Positions 51,852-64,000 of a stretch of DNA of 64,000 nt are shown here, one piece after another (position 1 is the stretch's first letter; each line of letters starts with the position of its first letter). Location: the NCBI GenBank assembly GCA_019914945.1, contig CM034106.1:11594501-11658500 (forward strand), given 5' to 3'. The notes under the pieces are model-generated. The model was not told the origin of the DNA. It ran no database searches and worked only from the letters and a program-made list of their open reading frames with translations. The DNA comes from Typha latifolia (lineage: Eukaryota; Streptophyta; Magnoliopsida; Poales; Typhaceae). A program made the position numbers and the translations under genes.

Positions 51852-53581
51852 CACTAGTTCCCTTGGTATATCTTCTTTTCCCTTTGTTCCTTTATAAAAG
51901 AAAACCTATGAAATAAATAAATAAATAAACAAGGAGAAGCTGCTATTCAAACCAAACGATCTAAGAGAGACTGCTTGGTTTGTTCTTTCACGCCACTCCT
52001 ACCCTTCTCTTTGATTTAATATTCAAGGCAGCAGGAGCACCTTGTTCTTATCTTCCAAAAGTATAACATCACAAGTGCTTCTTATCTAAGCGCACCGTCA
52101 TAATTTTGGGCCCACCATTATTCAAGGGTCTGGGTTAATCATGGGAGTATCTGAAGTAGTCCTCATGGTTGGTGTGAAGGAACTAGTGTGGAATCTGAGG
52201 TTGGATTGCAAGCAGCGACGACCGGCCGTTGGACCTCATCTTTTGAAGTGATCTGTCATGATATTGCAAGACATTAGCAAGTGATTGCAATTGCTTCTGA
52301 CAAGTATATGGTTTCAGTCATCAAGTAATTTGTTAATAGATGCATATAGACCCATCCGAGTGTTGCATTTTTCTTTCTTTTCACATATACTTCTCAGAAA
52401 TCTCGGAAGTTGGAAAAAGAGTACACTAAAATATATTCTTTGTGAGCTAAAGAGGAGGTGGATTTTCTGCAAATAGATCCGAAAAGTTAAGTCTTGATAA
52501 TAAGAGTGAGTATTATCAATTGAGTTTGACAAATGGATTCAGTTAAGTCCTTGAAAAACACAATCTGCAAGAAATACCAGGACTTTGGCAACTTCTTTTT
52601 ATTTAGTTGAAAAGCAATGCATCTCTTTTTCTCCACCCACAAGACAAGAGGAGGAAGGAGGAAAAAGGAAAAGGAAAATACACAAACTTCCGTTCTACTT
52701 CACAATTCGCTGGGCTTAAAACTTTCACCTGTGTGGAAGTAATGACATCCAGCGCAGCGATTCACCAGCAAACCTTAAAATATACTTATAAATTTAGATT
52801 GAATAAAGAAATATTTAAGTCCAGAGAAAATCAATAAAAACTTACTTCTTGTTTGATGCAATCAGGACTATTCATCCCTTCTCGCACTAACAAGTGACAC
52901 CCTGACGAGCCCAGGAAACAGGCATCATTTTTTCTCAGGTGTATCTGGTACAACTTTTTAGCCATTGCGGGCATAAGCAAAGTCGAACGTTTCATTCAGA
53001 TCTCAGAACAGACATCTACCAATTCTTCCCCAAAGACATAAATACATAATGCTTGAAGCAAAAGACTTTCAACAGGAGACAAGAAGCCATGAAGAAGCTA
53101 GAAATCCAGCTTTACTAACAAGGAGAAGGGCGACATAGTGTTGCTCTTTCACACCTCGTATCAGGTCATGAATTATTCTGTATATCCACAAACTAATCTG
53201 TCAAACGACAAGATTAATAAAAAATATCATGCTACATACCAGCAGTTGGATCAATAGACAAGGAAGATGCTATATAACAGAATTCAATTTCATGATCAGC
53301 ATAGCTTCGGAAGAGCATATAACTCCTCAGTTGTGGATGAGGTTAGGTAACACATAGTAAGAGCAACCACCATTTCACCAGTCTGATTTTCAAAAGGAGT
53401 GATTTTTCTTAAGACTGTAATCCGTGTGCTCATATGGAGTTACTGAAATGATTCCAGCAGCCAAAAGGATGATTTGTATCTATTGAGGAGAAAAACCGCA
53501 ATCACAGCAATGCAGAAGCACTACTGTTATACAAATCAAAAAATTGATATAATATTCTTCCTCCAAAAAGAGCTTGTAGTA
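51852..53581. other. Spacer upstream of the 124-residue gene
   Basis: Promoter side of the small gene and 3' flank of the DNAJC17-like gene. A (AAAT)n tract is at about 51912-51930. No further gene recognised. Confidence 0.5.
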
Positions 53582-56500
53582 CTATTGTGTGCTTCTCTTA
53601 TTTTTGTTAGCCTGCAAAAGACAACAATGTTGTTCATAAATTTGTGATCATAGAAACATAAGTGGAGAAGGGAGCAGACTAAAGCACAAATTCATAGTAA
53701 AGTTTATGAAGTTCAAATTTATTTTTCAATAGTGACCTTATACTATCATTTCTCTCCAGGTGTCTACACGCCTTCTAACTTCATATTATCCTATTAGTGA
53801 CACGTGATCTTAACAAATAAAGAAGTCAATGCATAAGACAAATAGAGAGTACAATAGTAGCACGCAATTTTAATATGCTACAAAAAAAAGCAGAGGAGGT
53901 TGATACTCATTGCCAAAGAAAAAAAAATAGCATAGTGATATAACACAGAAAGGCCCAAATTACAACAAACAACAACTAGTGTTTTACCTCCTGAAGTTTC
54001 TTCATTATTGAAGCTTCATAATCATTAAAGACAGCTCCTACAATATTGCTGATCTTTGGTTCATTTGTTTCAGCACTCTGTCCAAAGGCACTATCTGATG
54101 CACCTGATGAACTAGCTAGAAGAGGAAGAACAAGTAATGGATTTGAAAGGCTCCCACTCATGCTGTGAATTGCTGCTGCCTGAAATAAAATTAAAATACA
54201 TTAACATGAAGTAAAACTTAAAAGGAAGTGCATCCTTGGAGAGTTGCACGGAAGCAAGGAAATCATGATGTAAAAGGCAATCTACAACACACAATATGTA
54301 AAAAATTAATCAGAGCTGCATGAAAAATCAGATATGGCTTGCTGTTCTAGCCATGTTTCAAGTATCTTGATGAGTATTGAAAACAAGTACTGAACCCAAT
54401 ATTATGAAAAGAATGTCCAGTGCGTTACTACAAAAAGAATGTCTCTAACCGTTAAGAGTTGAGGACCTCCTTCTTGATAATGATTTGGATATTTATTAAC
54501 CTTTTGGATACTCCACCTGAATCATAGTCCTTGACTATCTTTTGCTAGCATTTTCTTATAAAAAGAGCACTATTTACGCAGTCTATTGGAATTAATTAGG
54601 TTGCCATGCCTAGATAGCTAAATATGAAGCATGACAGAAGCATAAATACCATAACTTGGTCTCTCCAAGGTGGCCACTGTGGTGGAATTCTATATATTTT
54701 GCTGTTTGCAGGATTAATGTTCTGTGATACTATCTAATATGTTAGACAATATGCTTCTAGATGCATTATTGCTTCTATCTTTCACTACCTAGCTAGGAAG
54801 CATGGACACTTCAAATAGCATACCATGTCCATGTCCGACACTCGTCGGACACTCCTTGGACACGTATCACATTTTTATGAAGTATTTGATATTTAAGAAC
54901 TAATAATAAATTTTGACATTCTTTGAATACTTTTAAACACTTTTGAAACACTTTTTGAACATAAAATTTATCGTATGCTATAAAAATTTATAATAAAAAT
55001 TATCTATTGCAGGAATTTTCTGTATATGCTGTAGAAATATAATGCAACAATCACAAGAGCTAGTGCATCCGAAAAAATTAATATTAATACAAATAACTAT
55101 AAAATCACAGATTTGCCTATGCCATCCATGCAGTTAAAGAATGGTAGTTAGTTATTTAATCTCATAATATTGAATTACATTAGCATTATTATTTTTGACT
55201 TTGTGATATTGTATATACATTTTATTTTTCTCACATGAATAATTTATACATGTCTGTGTATTTATATTATAAGTTTAGACAAAATATTTCTTTAAACATA
55301 TCAAATATGTATATGTATAATTCTTTATTTATTTATTTTGTTGTGTCTTAAATGTGCCGTGTCTTATCTCTTCAAGATTTGTCGTGTCCTATATTTGTAT
55401 CATATCACATTCGTATCCTATATCCATGTCTGTGCCTTAGCGAGATGGCAAATTGTTGAGTAACCTACAACTAGTCTGATACGACATTGTTGTGGCATCT
55501 TTTACCTCTATTCTTTTTTATTTGACATCAGGTACCTGCAATTCTAATCATGTCTTTTATGCATCCCATATGTTCTGTTGGCTTTCACAATAAAAGTAAG
55601 GCCGAAGACCTCACTTAATCCTCACGTTGTTCCTTCAAAATGAAAAGTCTCATGCTTAATTCAGTTGTTTCCTATTTCAGATTACAGGGTCATTTTCTTT
55701 CATGTTTGCAATATTTTCTTGAACTAAACAACAGAAAAAAGAATACATTAAGCCATTATAACAAACATTTGCAAAGTAAAAAACAATGAAGGAAATAATA
55801 CTTACAGCCACATCTTTCGAGCCCATGACGACAATGGCTGAACCCTTACTTCTCGACTTCTTTGACCTGATCACAACATCTTCGACATCTCCAAACCTCT
55901 CAAATATCTCTCTCAGCTTTGCGGCACTATAATCCCCCAAGCTTCTCTCCCAGGATACCTTCAACATCTTTTCCTTCTCCAAGGCCGCCTTACCATTCTC
56001 CTCGGACGACACCTCCCTCTTCTCTTTCCCAAATGTCTGAACAAATTATATGCAGCCTAAGTGAACTATGCTACCTTACAGTAAGCATAGATCTGAAACT
56101 AAGAAACCTAACCCTAGATCTTACCGAAGAGGAAGGCGCGGTGCCTTTCCTAGCGTTCCTCGCCTGGAACTCTGCAATATCGCGCTTCAACTCCTCGGCG
56201 ACCTTCTTCTCCTGCCTCCGCGCCAGCTCAGCCAGGTCGACGGCCCCGTCCGCCGCCGCCGCGGCCCGCTCGCGCTCCTCGAGGTCGGAGGCGAGCTTGC
56301 GGCGCTTGGAGTCACGCGCCGAGTCACGTACAACGCGGTCGCGGCGGGCTCGGAGAACGGCATCGAAGGCGCGGCGAGCCGATTCGTCGCGAAGGACGTC
56401 GTAGGAGGCGCGCAGACGCTGGAAGTCGGCGGTGGCGTTGGGGTCGTCGGGACGCTTGTCCGGGTGGCGGAGACGGGATTGCGTCTTGTAGGCTTTATCG

Positions 56501-56628
56501 ATCTGGTCTAGAGTTAGCTTGGCGCCCTCCTCGCCGGAGGGGAGGCAAAGGGCCTCGTAGTGGTCGACCTCCTCGTCGTTCTCCGGTTTATCCGGATCTC
56601 TGCCCCCGCGCCCCCCGGCGCCCGCCAT
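53582..56628 (-). CDS. DnaJ/RRM protein, DNAJC17-like
   Basis: Type III J-domain protein with an RRM, related to animal DNAJC17 and yeast Cwf23, which act in spliceosome assembly. Exons 56628-56125, 56036-55806, 54179-53988 and 53611-53582 give 318 residues. The J domain spans about 22-85, with DHYEALCLPSGEEGAKLT, the HPD triad at 55-57 and FQRLRASYDVLRDESARRAF. A long charged helix (RRDRVVRDSARDSKRRKLAS to EEKKVAEELKRDI-type sequence) follows. Exon 2 contains a divergent RRM: MLKVSWERSLGDYSAAKLRE, IFERFGDVEDVVIRS and GSAIVVMGSKDVA. Exon 3 ends FNDYEASIMKKLQE, the usual DNAJC17-like C-terminus. The last exon is tiny (ANKNKRSTQ). Exon 1 is very GC-rich. Intron 2 is long, about 1.6 kb, and contains a probable transposable element. 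Confidence 0.9.
54795..55440. mobile_element. Possible hAT-like non-autonomous element in the DNAJC17-like intron
   Basis: The left part has GAAGCATGGACACTTC and then CATGTCCATGTCCGACACTC followed by GTCGGACAC, forming a hairpin. The right end has ATATCCATGTCTGTGCCTTA, roughly the inverse of the left end. Repeated CGTGTCC/CATGTCC motifs near both ends are common in small plant hAT-like elements. No open reading frame is present and no clean target duplication was found, so the class and ends are tentative. Confidence 0.35.
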
Positions 56629-57560
56629 GGTTTATAGAAGAGGAGTAGAAGAGAGGATTAGGGTTTTGACTTTGGAAGAGAGGAGAAAAGAGGTGGGAAG
56701 AGCAAGAACGGAATCGCGGGCTTCAATTCTTCTATAACCGAACCAAGAGGAAGAAGAATGGATTTTTCCATATTAGTTTTAAAAATACCAAATTTATTTA
56801 TTAGGTTGGGCCTCTGTTGGAGTAGTCATTCGAAATACTTGCCCAAAATCCAACACAGGATCGGCCCAGAATACTTTGGGCCCATATCTTTTTAGATTAC
56901 ATCTTTTATTTGACAAAATAAAAAATATAACTATTACTTTTGAAAAAAAAAAAGAAAATTCTAAAATACCTCACATTTTATTTTATTTTTTAAAATGAAT
57001 TTTATTTTATTTTTATCTTAACTTTAGAAATTGGTAATTTTATTGTTCCTATAGTTAACTTAACTCATTTATATAATAACTATTCTTTAAGAAAAACAAA
57101 TGATAGAATATTTTTGAGGTGTTCAAATTTTCTTAACATAAAATCAGCAATTGAATGATAAATATCTATCTGATATAGGTAAATGATTAAAAAGGAAAAA
57201 TATATCGTAGTTTCAATTTTTTTTTAATTTTAATGATTAATTAGTTTTGAAAGTATCCATGCGAAAAATAAGTTTTGAATTTTGACAACTATACGTCCAA
57301 ATAATAGATTTTTAAAAGGGTATAACTGTAGAGAGAGAAAAGGTTAACCAGCCTCCAAGCAAAGATTAATAATATGGCAGGAATAATAATGGGTCATTTC
57401 CATTTGGATTATGAAAATTTTAAATAGATGCGAAACTCTTTATTGCCTCCAAGCCATTACCAAGTTGGTTGGATAACAACCGAAGCTTGAAGGAAAGGAC
57501 TAGTTTTTGACGAGGAAAAAGAAAGGAAGCAGATACTTTCTCTACTTGCCAACCGTTTAA
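56629..57560. other. Divergent promoter region of the DNAJC17-like and CDPK genes
   Basis: About 0.9 kb between head-to-head genes. GGGCC/TGGGCC motifs at about 56808-56882 are typical of promoters of housekeeping genes. The rest is AT-rich without a gene. Confidence 0.55.
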
Positions 57561-57660
57561 AAGGAGGAGGAGGAGGAAGAAGAAGAAGAAGAAGGAGAAG
57601 AAGGAGAAGAAGAAGAAGAAGAAGAAGAAGAAGAAGAAGAAGAAGAAGAAGAAGAAGAAA
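57561..57660. repeat. (GAA)n/(GGA)n trinucleotide tract in the CDPK 5' UTR
   Basis: About 100 bases of GGA then GAA repeats, including 18 or more uninterrupted GAA units at 57607-57660, end 19 bases before the CDPK start codon. On the minus strand the tract encodes the long Leu or Phe runs of spurious open frames. Confidence 0.95.
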
Positions 57661-57679
57661 GACTCTACCCACATCCTCA

Positions 57680-59846
<2,167 letters not shown>

Positions 59847-60321
59847 CTCAACGGGAAGAAATTAAAGATGATACTTGTACAATGTTAATCTTGATGCAAA
59901 TAAGTTTTCTTTCTAACTTATTGTACTAATAAAAAAAATCCAGGAGCAAATCGCAAATGAGAAGCAAGATGAGTGTCATATTGTATAATTACCGAAAGAT
60001 ATAATAAAAATAATATTAAAAAAGACCAGTGACGGAGACTCCATGGCCCGAAACTTCCATCCTGTGAGAGAAAACTCGTGACAAGATTGGACTTGGAAAC
60101 CACTAGAGATCACTCCATGGCAATTGAAATTTTCAAAAAGACTCCTTCGTTAAGGACTTTTTCATAGTTCTAACTTTATCTCATCGACTTTTTCTCAAAC
60201 ATCACCATCTTTTATAAAAAGGATGTCCAATTAACACGCAACTATTATCATCCTAGCACTATATTGTTATCAATTATCAAATTAGGTAACGATTTTTTTT
60301 AAAAATTTGATAAATTCTTTA
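59847..60321. other. CDPK 3' flank
   Basis: Contains the probable CDPK 3' UTR, with an AATAAA-like signal (ACTAATAAAAAAAA) at about 59926-59938. Nothing else recognised. Confidence 0.5.
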
Positions 60322-61254
60322 GAGCAATTCCAATTGGGCTCCAAAATCTAAATTTGAAGTCCGATTGAGCTCCAAGGGCTCTAAAACTAGCTCCAAATTT
60401 GGAGCTAGCAATAGTGGGGCTCCAAATTTGGAGCCCCACCGTGAAAATGAAGTCCGGCTCCATTTGTAATTTCAATCTTTTGAAATACTAAAATTACCCA
60501 ATAATTATTACATTCAATAATTTTAATTTCATTTGTATCTTTTATTAAATAATTTAGTTAGTTAAACTGAGTATATAATTAGTTTTACTAATCAGTTTTT
60601 AATAAAAATAATACTATTGAAAAAGTCTCATCAAGACCTTTAAAATAAGTCTAATATTAAATTATTTTTAACTTAATTTAAATTTTAAATTTTAAAATTT
60701 TATAAAAACGAGTCTAATAAATTATGTGTCCTAAAATATAATTACTCAAAATTATTTTCAATGTAAATATTAAATATTAAAATATATTAGATATGAAATA
60801 CATCAAATATGAAATACATTAAAAATGAAACCGGAACCGGTGGCTACGGAGATTACTTATCAAAATATTAAACATCTATTATTTTTATTATATTTTGTTA
60901 ATTTCTACTTATTTTATGTAACGTAATTTTGATATTTTTAGTTAATGACATGTAATGCTTATTTCGATGTTTATTTCGTATAATGTAATTTCGATGCGTT
61001 TAATTAAAAAACTAGTAATTTAAAATTACTTATGAAACTATTAAATATTAGTTTTATTTTAAAGATCTCGATGAGAGTTTTCTAACCATATATTTTTTAT
61101 TAAAAAATAATAATGCTAAGATGACATATTAAGTAATTTAAAATAACCAATATAATAATATATATTATATTATTATTTTAAATATATATAGAGCCCGGTG
61201 CGTTGGAGTGCACCGGACTGGGCTCCAAATATGGAGCCACGGTTGGAGATGATC
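60322..61254. mobile_element. Non-autonomous PIF/Harbinger-like element (MITE)
   Basis: The ends are imperfect inverted repeats: GAGCAATTCCAATTGGGCTC on the left against GATCATCTCCAACCGTGGCT on the right (reverse strand). Both are flanked by CTTTA (60317-60321 and 61254-61258), which contains the TTA target site of Harbinger elements. Inside the left end are palindromes such as AGCTCCAAATTTGGAGCT and GGGCTCCAAATTTGGAGCCC; GGGCTCCAAAT and ATGGAGCC recur near the right end. The interior is AT-rich and has no transposase. Confidence 0.65.
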
Positions 61255-61258
61255 TTTA

Positions 61259-62980
61259 AGGGACACTCTAATCACAAAAATTATATGACCCTGGATTTTA
61301 AAACTATCACATTGAATATAAGTTGAAATAACCTGAGGTATTAAAGGATATTTTTATATATAAAAGACAGGAGTGTTTTTTTTTAAGAAGAAAAGGCAAG
61401 ATTGGGTTCATCAACTTTTTTTTTTTAGTTAATATATTCATATAAATATTTTTATTAGTTTAAGGAATCTATGTGGATAACAAAAGGTGTTGCTTAAACA
61501 GTTTAATCAGTAACCTTGGATACTAATCCTTGCAATATTCTTTACTCCATCTTGAATTAAATTTGAGATTTCTAACATTATTGGATAAACATTAGACGGA
61601 TCCAACTTCGCCTTCTTCATCTAATACTTTTTCAACTTTAATCCATGAATAATTAATTACGAGAAGTGTTAGATATAATCTTAGTCTGTCATCGTTCTTT
61701 CTTTTCCAACAACCAAATTCTCCTTCTTTTTTTTTCTTCCTGTATATAAATCGTTAGAACTCTCTAGTCTTGCATATATTAAGTCTGGTAATAACTAGCA
61801 AAATTACAGATGAAGGATTAGTCACTAATAAGCATTTAACTTCTTTTTTTAATCTCAATAAATTACATCTCTTTAGTTTGATTCGAAATAAACGCAGAAC
61901 AGTGCTTGGTAGTTCTCTGTCTGCTGTCGATTTTTTTTCCATCAGATTCTCGTGTCTATCCCTAATTAATTTACCACCATAAACAATATAAAAAACAAGT
62001 TTATTTAATTTAGAGATAAACATGACCACATCACCATGCATCATCATGTTTTGTGACACTCAAGATGATATCAATATTTATATATATTGATTTATAAATT
62101 TATTTCAGAGTATCACAGCCCATATGTCTAAAATGAAACAGCTTAAATTGCTGAAATTGGATGATCATGACGAGAATTATTAAAAAATTTAAACTGCTCT
62201 ATTTTCTTATGGAGATGGTTGATGATGGCAAAAGATTAAGTAAATTATTACCCTTAAGATAACTCTGATGGAAGCACCTAACCTTTCATTACAATGCCAT
62301 TTAACCTACATTATTAAAGAAACACACCATGGTTTAGTTTTTTCTTTCTATTTGCATAGTACCACCTATAATCCAGCTTTAGAGTAAACTATAATTTACC
62401 TCTTTATAATTTAGTTTAATTTTAACTTGTTTCTATGTATTTTAAACTTAAGTAGTTCGGCTCCTTAAAACATTGAATTAATTTGGTCATTTGGAAATGT
62501 ATTAGTACTAATAAATCACCTTGATTCCAATATTTATATCGTTAAATTTGGATAATAAAATATTTAACAATTGCAACAGGTAAACTATAATTTTCTCAGC
62601 TTTAGGCATCTTATTTTTGGTACTTTTTAACAAAAGAAAACACTTTTTTCTTTAATTTTAGTTGATGGTTAGTTTAACTGCTTCAAGTCATGTACAGTAG
62701 AGAACACTATCACTTGCTTAATCTTAACTTTTGTGTGCTAATTATGGTTGATTTAGACTCTTATTAATACATCCAAAATTATTACGCAGCTCTCACAACC
62801 CAATGTCTAGGTGAAACTTCACACTCTCCCCTTTGTCTCTCTAACTTATTCACTATCAAATTCCTACCTATTTTAAAAGCCAATCCACTTGCTTAGCATG
62901 TACCACTTAGTAATTAATGACATCAACGCTCTTATTTATGCCATTTAATTTTCACTGTAATTAATCTAACTTATATAAAA
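61259..62980. other. AT-rich spacer with no recognised gene
   Basis: About 1.7 kb, low GC, several T runs. The open frames at 61754-62059 (minus) and 61770-61982 (plus) overlap on opposite strands and lack family features. Confidence 0.5.
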
Positions 62981-63117
62981 TTTTTTTTTTTTTTTGACCG
63001 GCATTACTAAGAGATTACTCTTCTCATAGCCTACATTAAAAAAAGCCGGACCACAATAGATTCAAACAAAATAATCAAATTTATGAGGTAGAATTCGACC
63101 GCTGAGCTACAGTAACC
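62981..63117 (-). mobile_element. SINE-like tRNA-derived retroposon
   Basis: Read on the minus strand, the element starts GGTTACTGTAGCTCAGCGGT. TAGCTCAGCGG is a good RNA polymerase III A box, and GTTTGAATCTA about 40 bases later resembles a B box. The element ends with GCCGGTC followed by 15 A residues (62981-62995). A total length of about 137 bp, a tRNA-like head and an A tail are the features of a plant SINE. Target-site duplications are not obvious, so it is probably old. Confidence 0.6.
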
Positions 63118-63433
63118 TACATATATAGATATTTTAAATATCAATGTAGTACTGTTTTAGCTAAACTATATTAAATATATATTTTTTTCTGACACACTGT
63201 TTTAACTCATTCTGCAAATTTTTTTCCAGAAGTTTCTGCCACTTCATGCATATTTATTAACTTCATCCTAATAATGAGCAGAAAAGTTCTACTGGCTCTT
63301 GTGGGCTCCAAAGAGAAGGTGTGAAACTTAAGGTTATTTGTTTTGTTTGAGAATAATGAGATCTAGATCTTGTTTGAAAATTACGAAGATTATTTTAAGC
63401 TCAGGGTTAGTTCTTCGTCCCAGAATTATCACT

Positions 63434-63477
<44 letters not shown>

Positions 63478-64000
63478 ATGTATTAAGATTATAAGTATAT
63501 GAAAAGTTTCACTCCTATTGTTCATAGGAATTTTTTATTTTATTTTATTTTAACGACTAAAACGGATGACCATTAGAGTATAATAAATGAGCAAACGCAG
63601 GCACAGGGAAAATTCAAATCCTGAGGGCTGTTAACACGTCTTGATTTCGTGCAAGAACGTTTGCTTTGTCTTGGTCCAACGGAATCTTCTTTAATTCACG
63701 TTTCAACAAACAACGGCCACAGCAGCAGGAGCAGAACAAGTCTGCCGGAGATCTTCTACAACCCTGATTTCATAGATCCGACTCCAGGGCCTTTTGCGTT
63801 TTTGCCCCCCCAAGAGCTTTGTTATTTGTTTTTCTGGGTGTATATTTTCTCAAAATTATCTTTCTTTTAGGTTATTTATATTTAGACCCCTCAAATTATT
63901 GCATATCTTTATATATTTCTTTGTTCTTAACATTTCTGTCGATCTTTCTTCTAAGTAAAAGGTAAAAGAGTCTAATATAAAAATAGACAATAATTCAATA
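63118..64000. other. Spacer at the window end, with (GATA)n microsatellite
   Basis: AT-rich, with a (GATA)n tract of about nine units at 63435-63472. The open frame at 63649-63870 (+) has no recognised domain. No gene could be supported. Confidence 0.5.

Noticed and set aside
56068..56511. 147- and 161-residue plus-strand ORFs
   Set aside because: Antisense of the GC-rich J-domain exon.
63649..63870. 73-residue plus-strand ORF near the window end
   Set aside because: No family resemblance or splice context; likely chance.

Overview
The window is nuclear DNA from a flowering plant, most likely a monocot. Genes are split by many GT-AG introns, spacers are AT-rich and full of microsatellites, and several first exons (the P450, the glutathione transferases, the J-domain protein) are strongly GC-biased, as is common in monocots. 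The organism cannot be named from sequence alone. All exon boundaries below were placed by eye from splice signals, reading phase and remembered family sequences; no alignment or transcript data were available.

Layout. 0-4 kb: 3' part of DPM1 (+), then a U4 snRNA gene (+) with its own snRNA promoter, followed by a broken tandem duplication of its 3' end. 4-10 kb: LTO1 (-), a chloroplast VKOR-thioredoxin fusion, and a CYP78A-type P450 (-). 13-14 kb: a short IQD calmodulin-binding protein (+). 14.6-21.4 kb: three tandem phi-class GSTs (-); the middle one has a GC-AG intron and the last a one-base frameshift in exon 1. 22.6-25.5 kb: an F-box/LRR protein (-). 25.5-34.4 kb: a protein-gene-poor stretch with a MIR171 precursor (+) at about 28.2 kb. 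34.4-38.3 kb: AKRP (-), a plastid ankyrin protein whose ankyrin repeats are each one 99-nt exon. 39.8-42.5 kb: an SR45a-like splicing factor (-). 43.6-46.6 kb: a DCAF8-like WD40 protein (+). 47.7-48.2 kb: a small four-cysteine protein (+). 51.2-51.9 kb: an unnamed 124-residue protein (-). 53.6-56.6 kb: a DNAJC17-like J-domain/RRM protein (-). 57.7-59.8 kb: a calcium-dependent protein kinase (+) with a (GAA)n tract just before its start codon. 60-64 kb: spacer with a Harbinger-like non-autonomous element and a SINE-like element.

The genes do not form a pathway; this is ordinary plant gene order. Two themes recur: RNA processing (U4 snRNA, SR45a-like, DNAJC17-like, MIR171) and plastid biogenesis (LTO1, AKRP). 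The least expected items are the RNA genes in apparently empty spacer and the broken or irregular gene structures.
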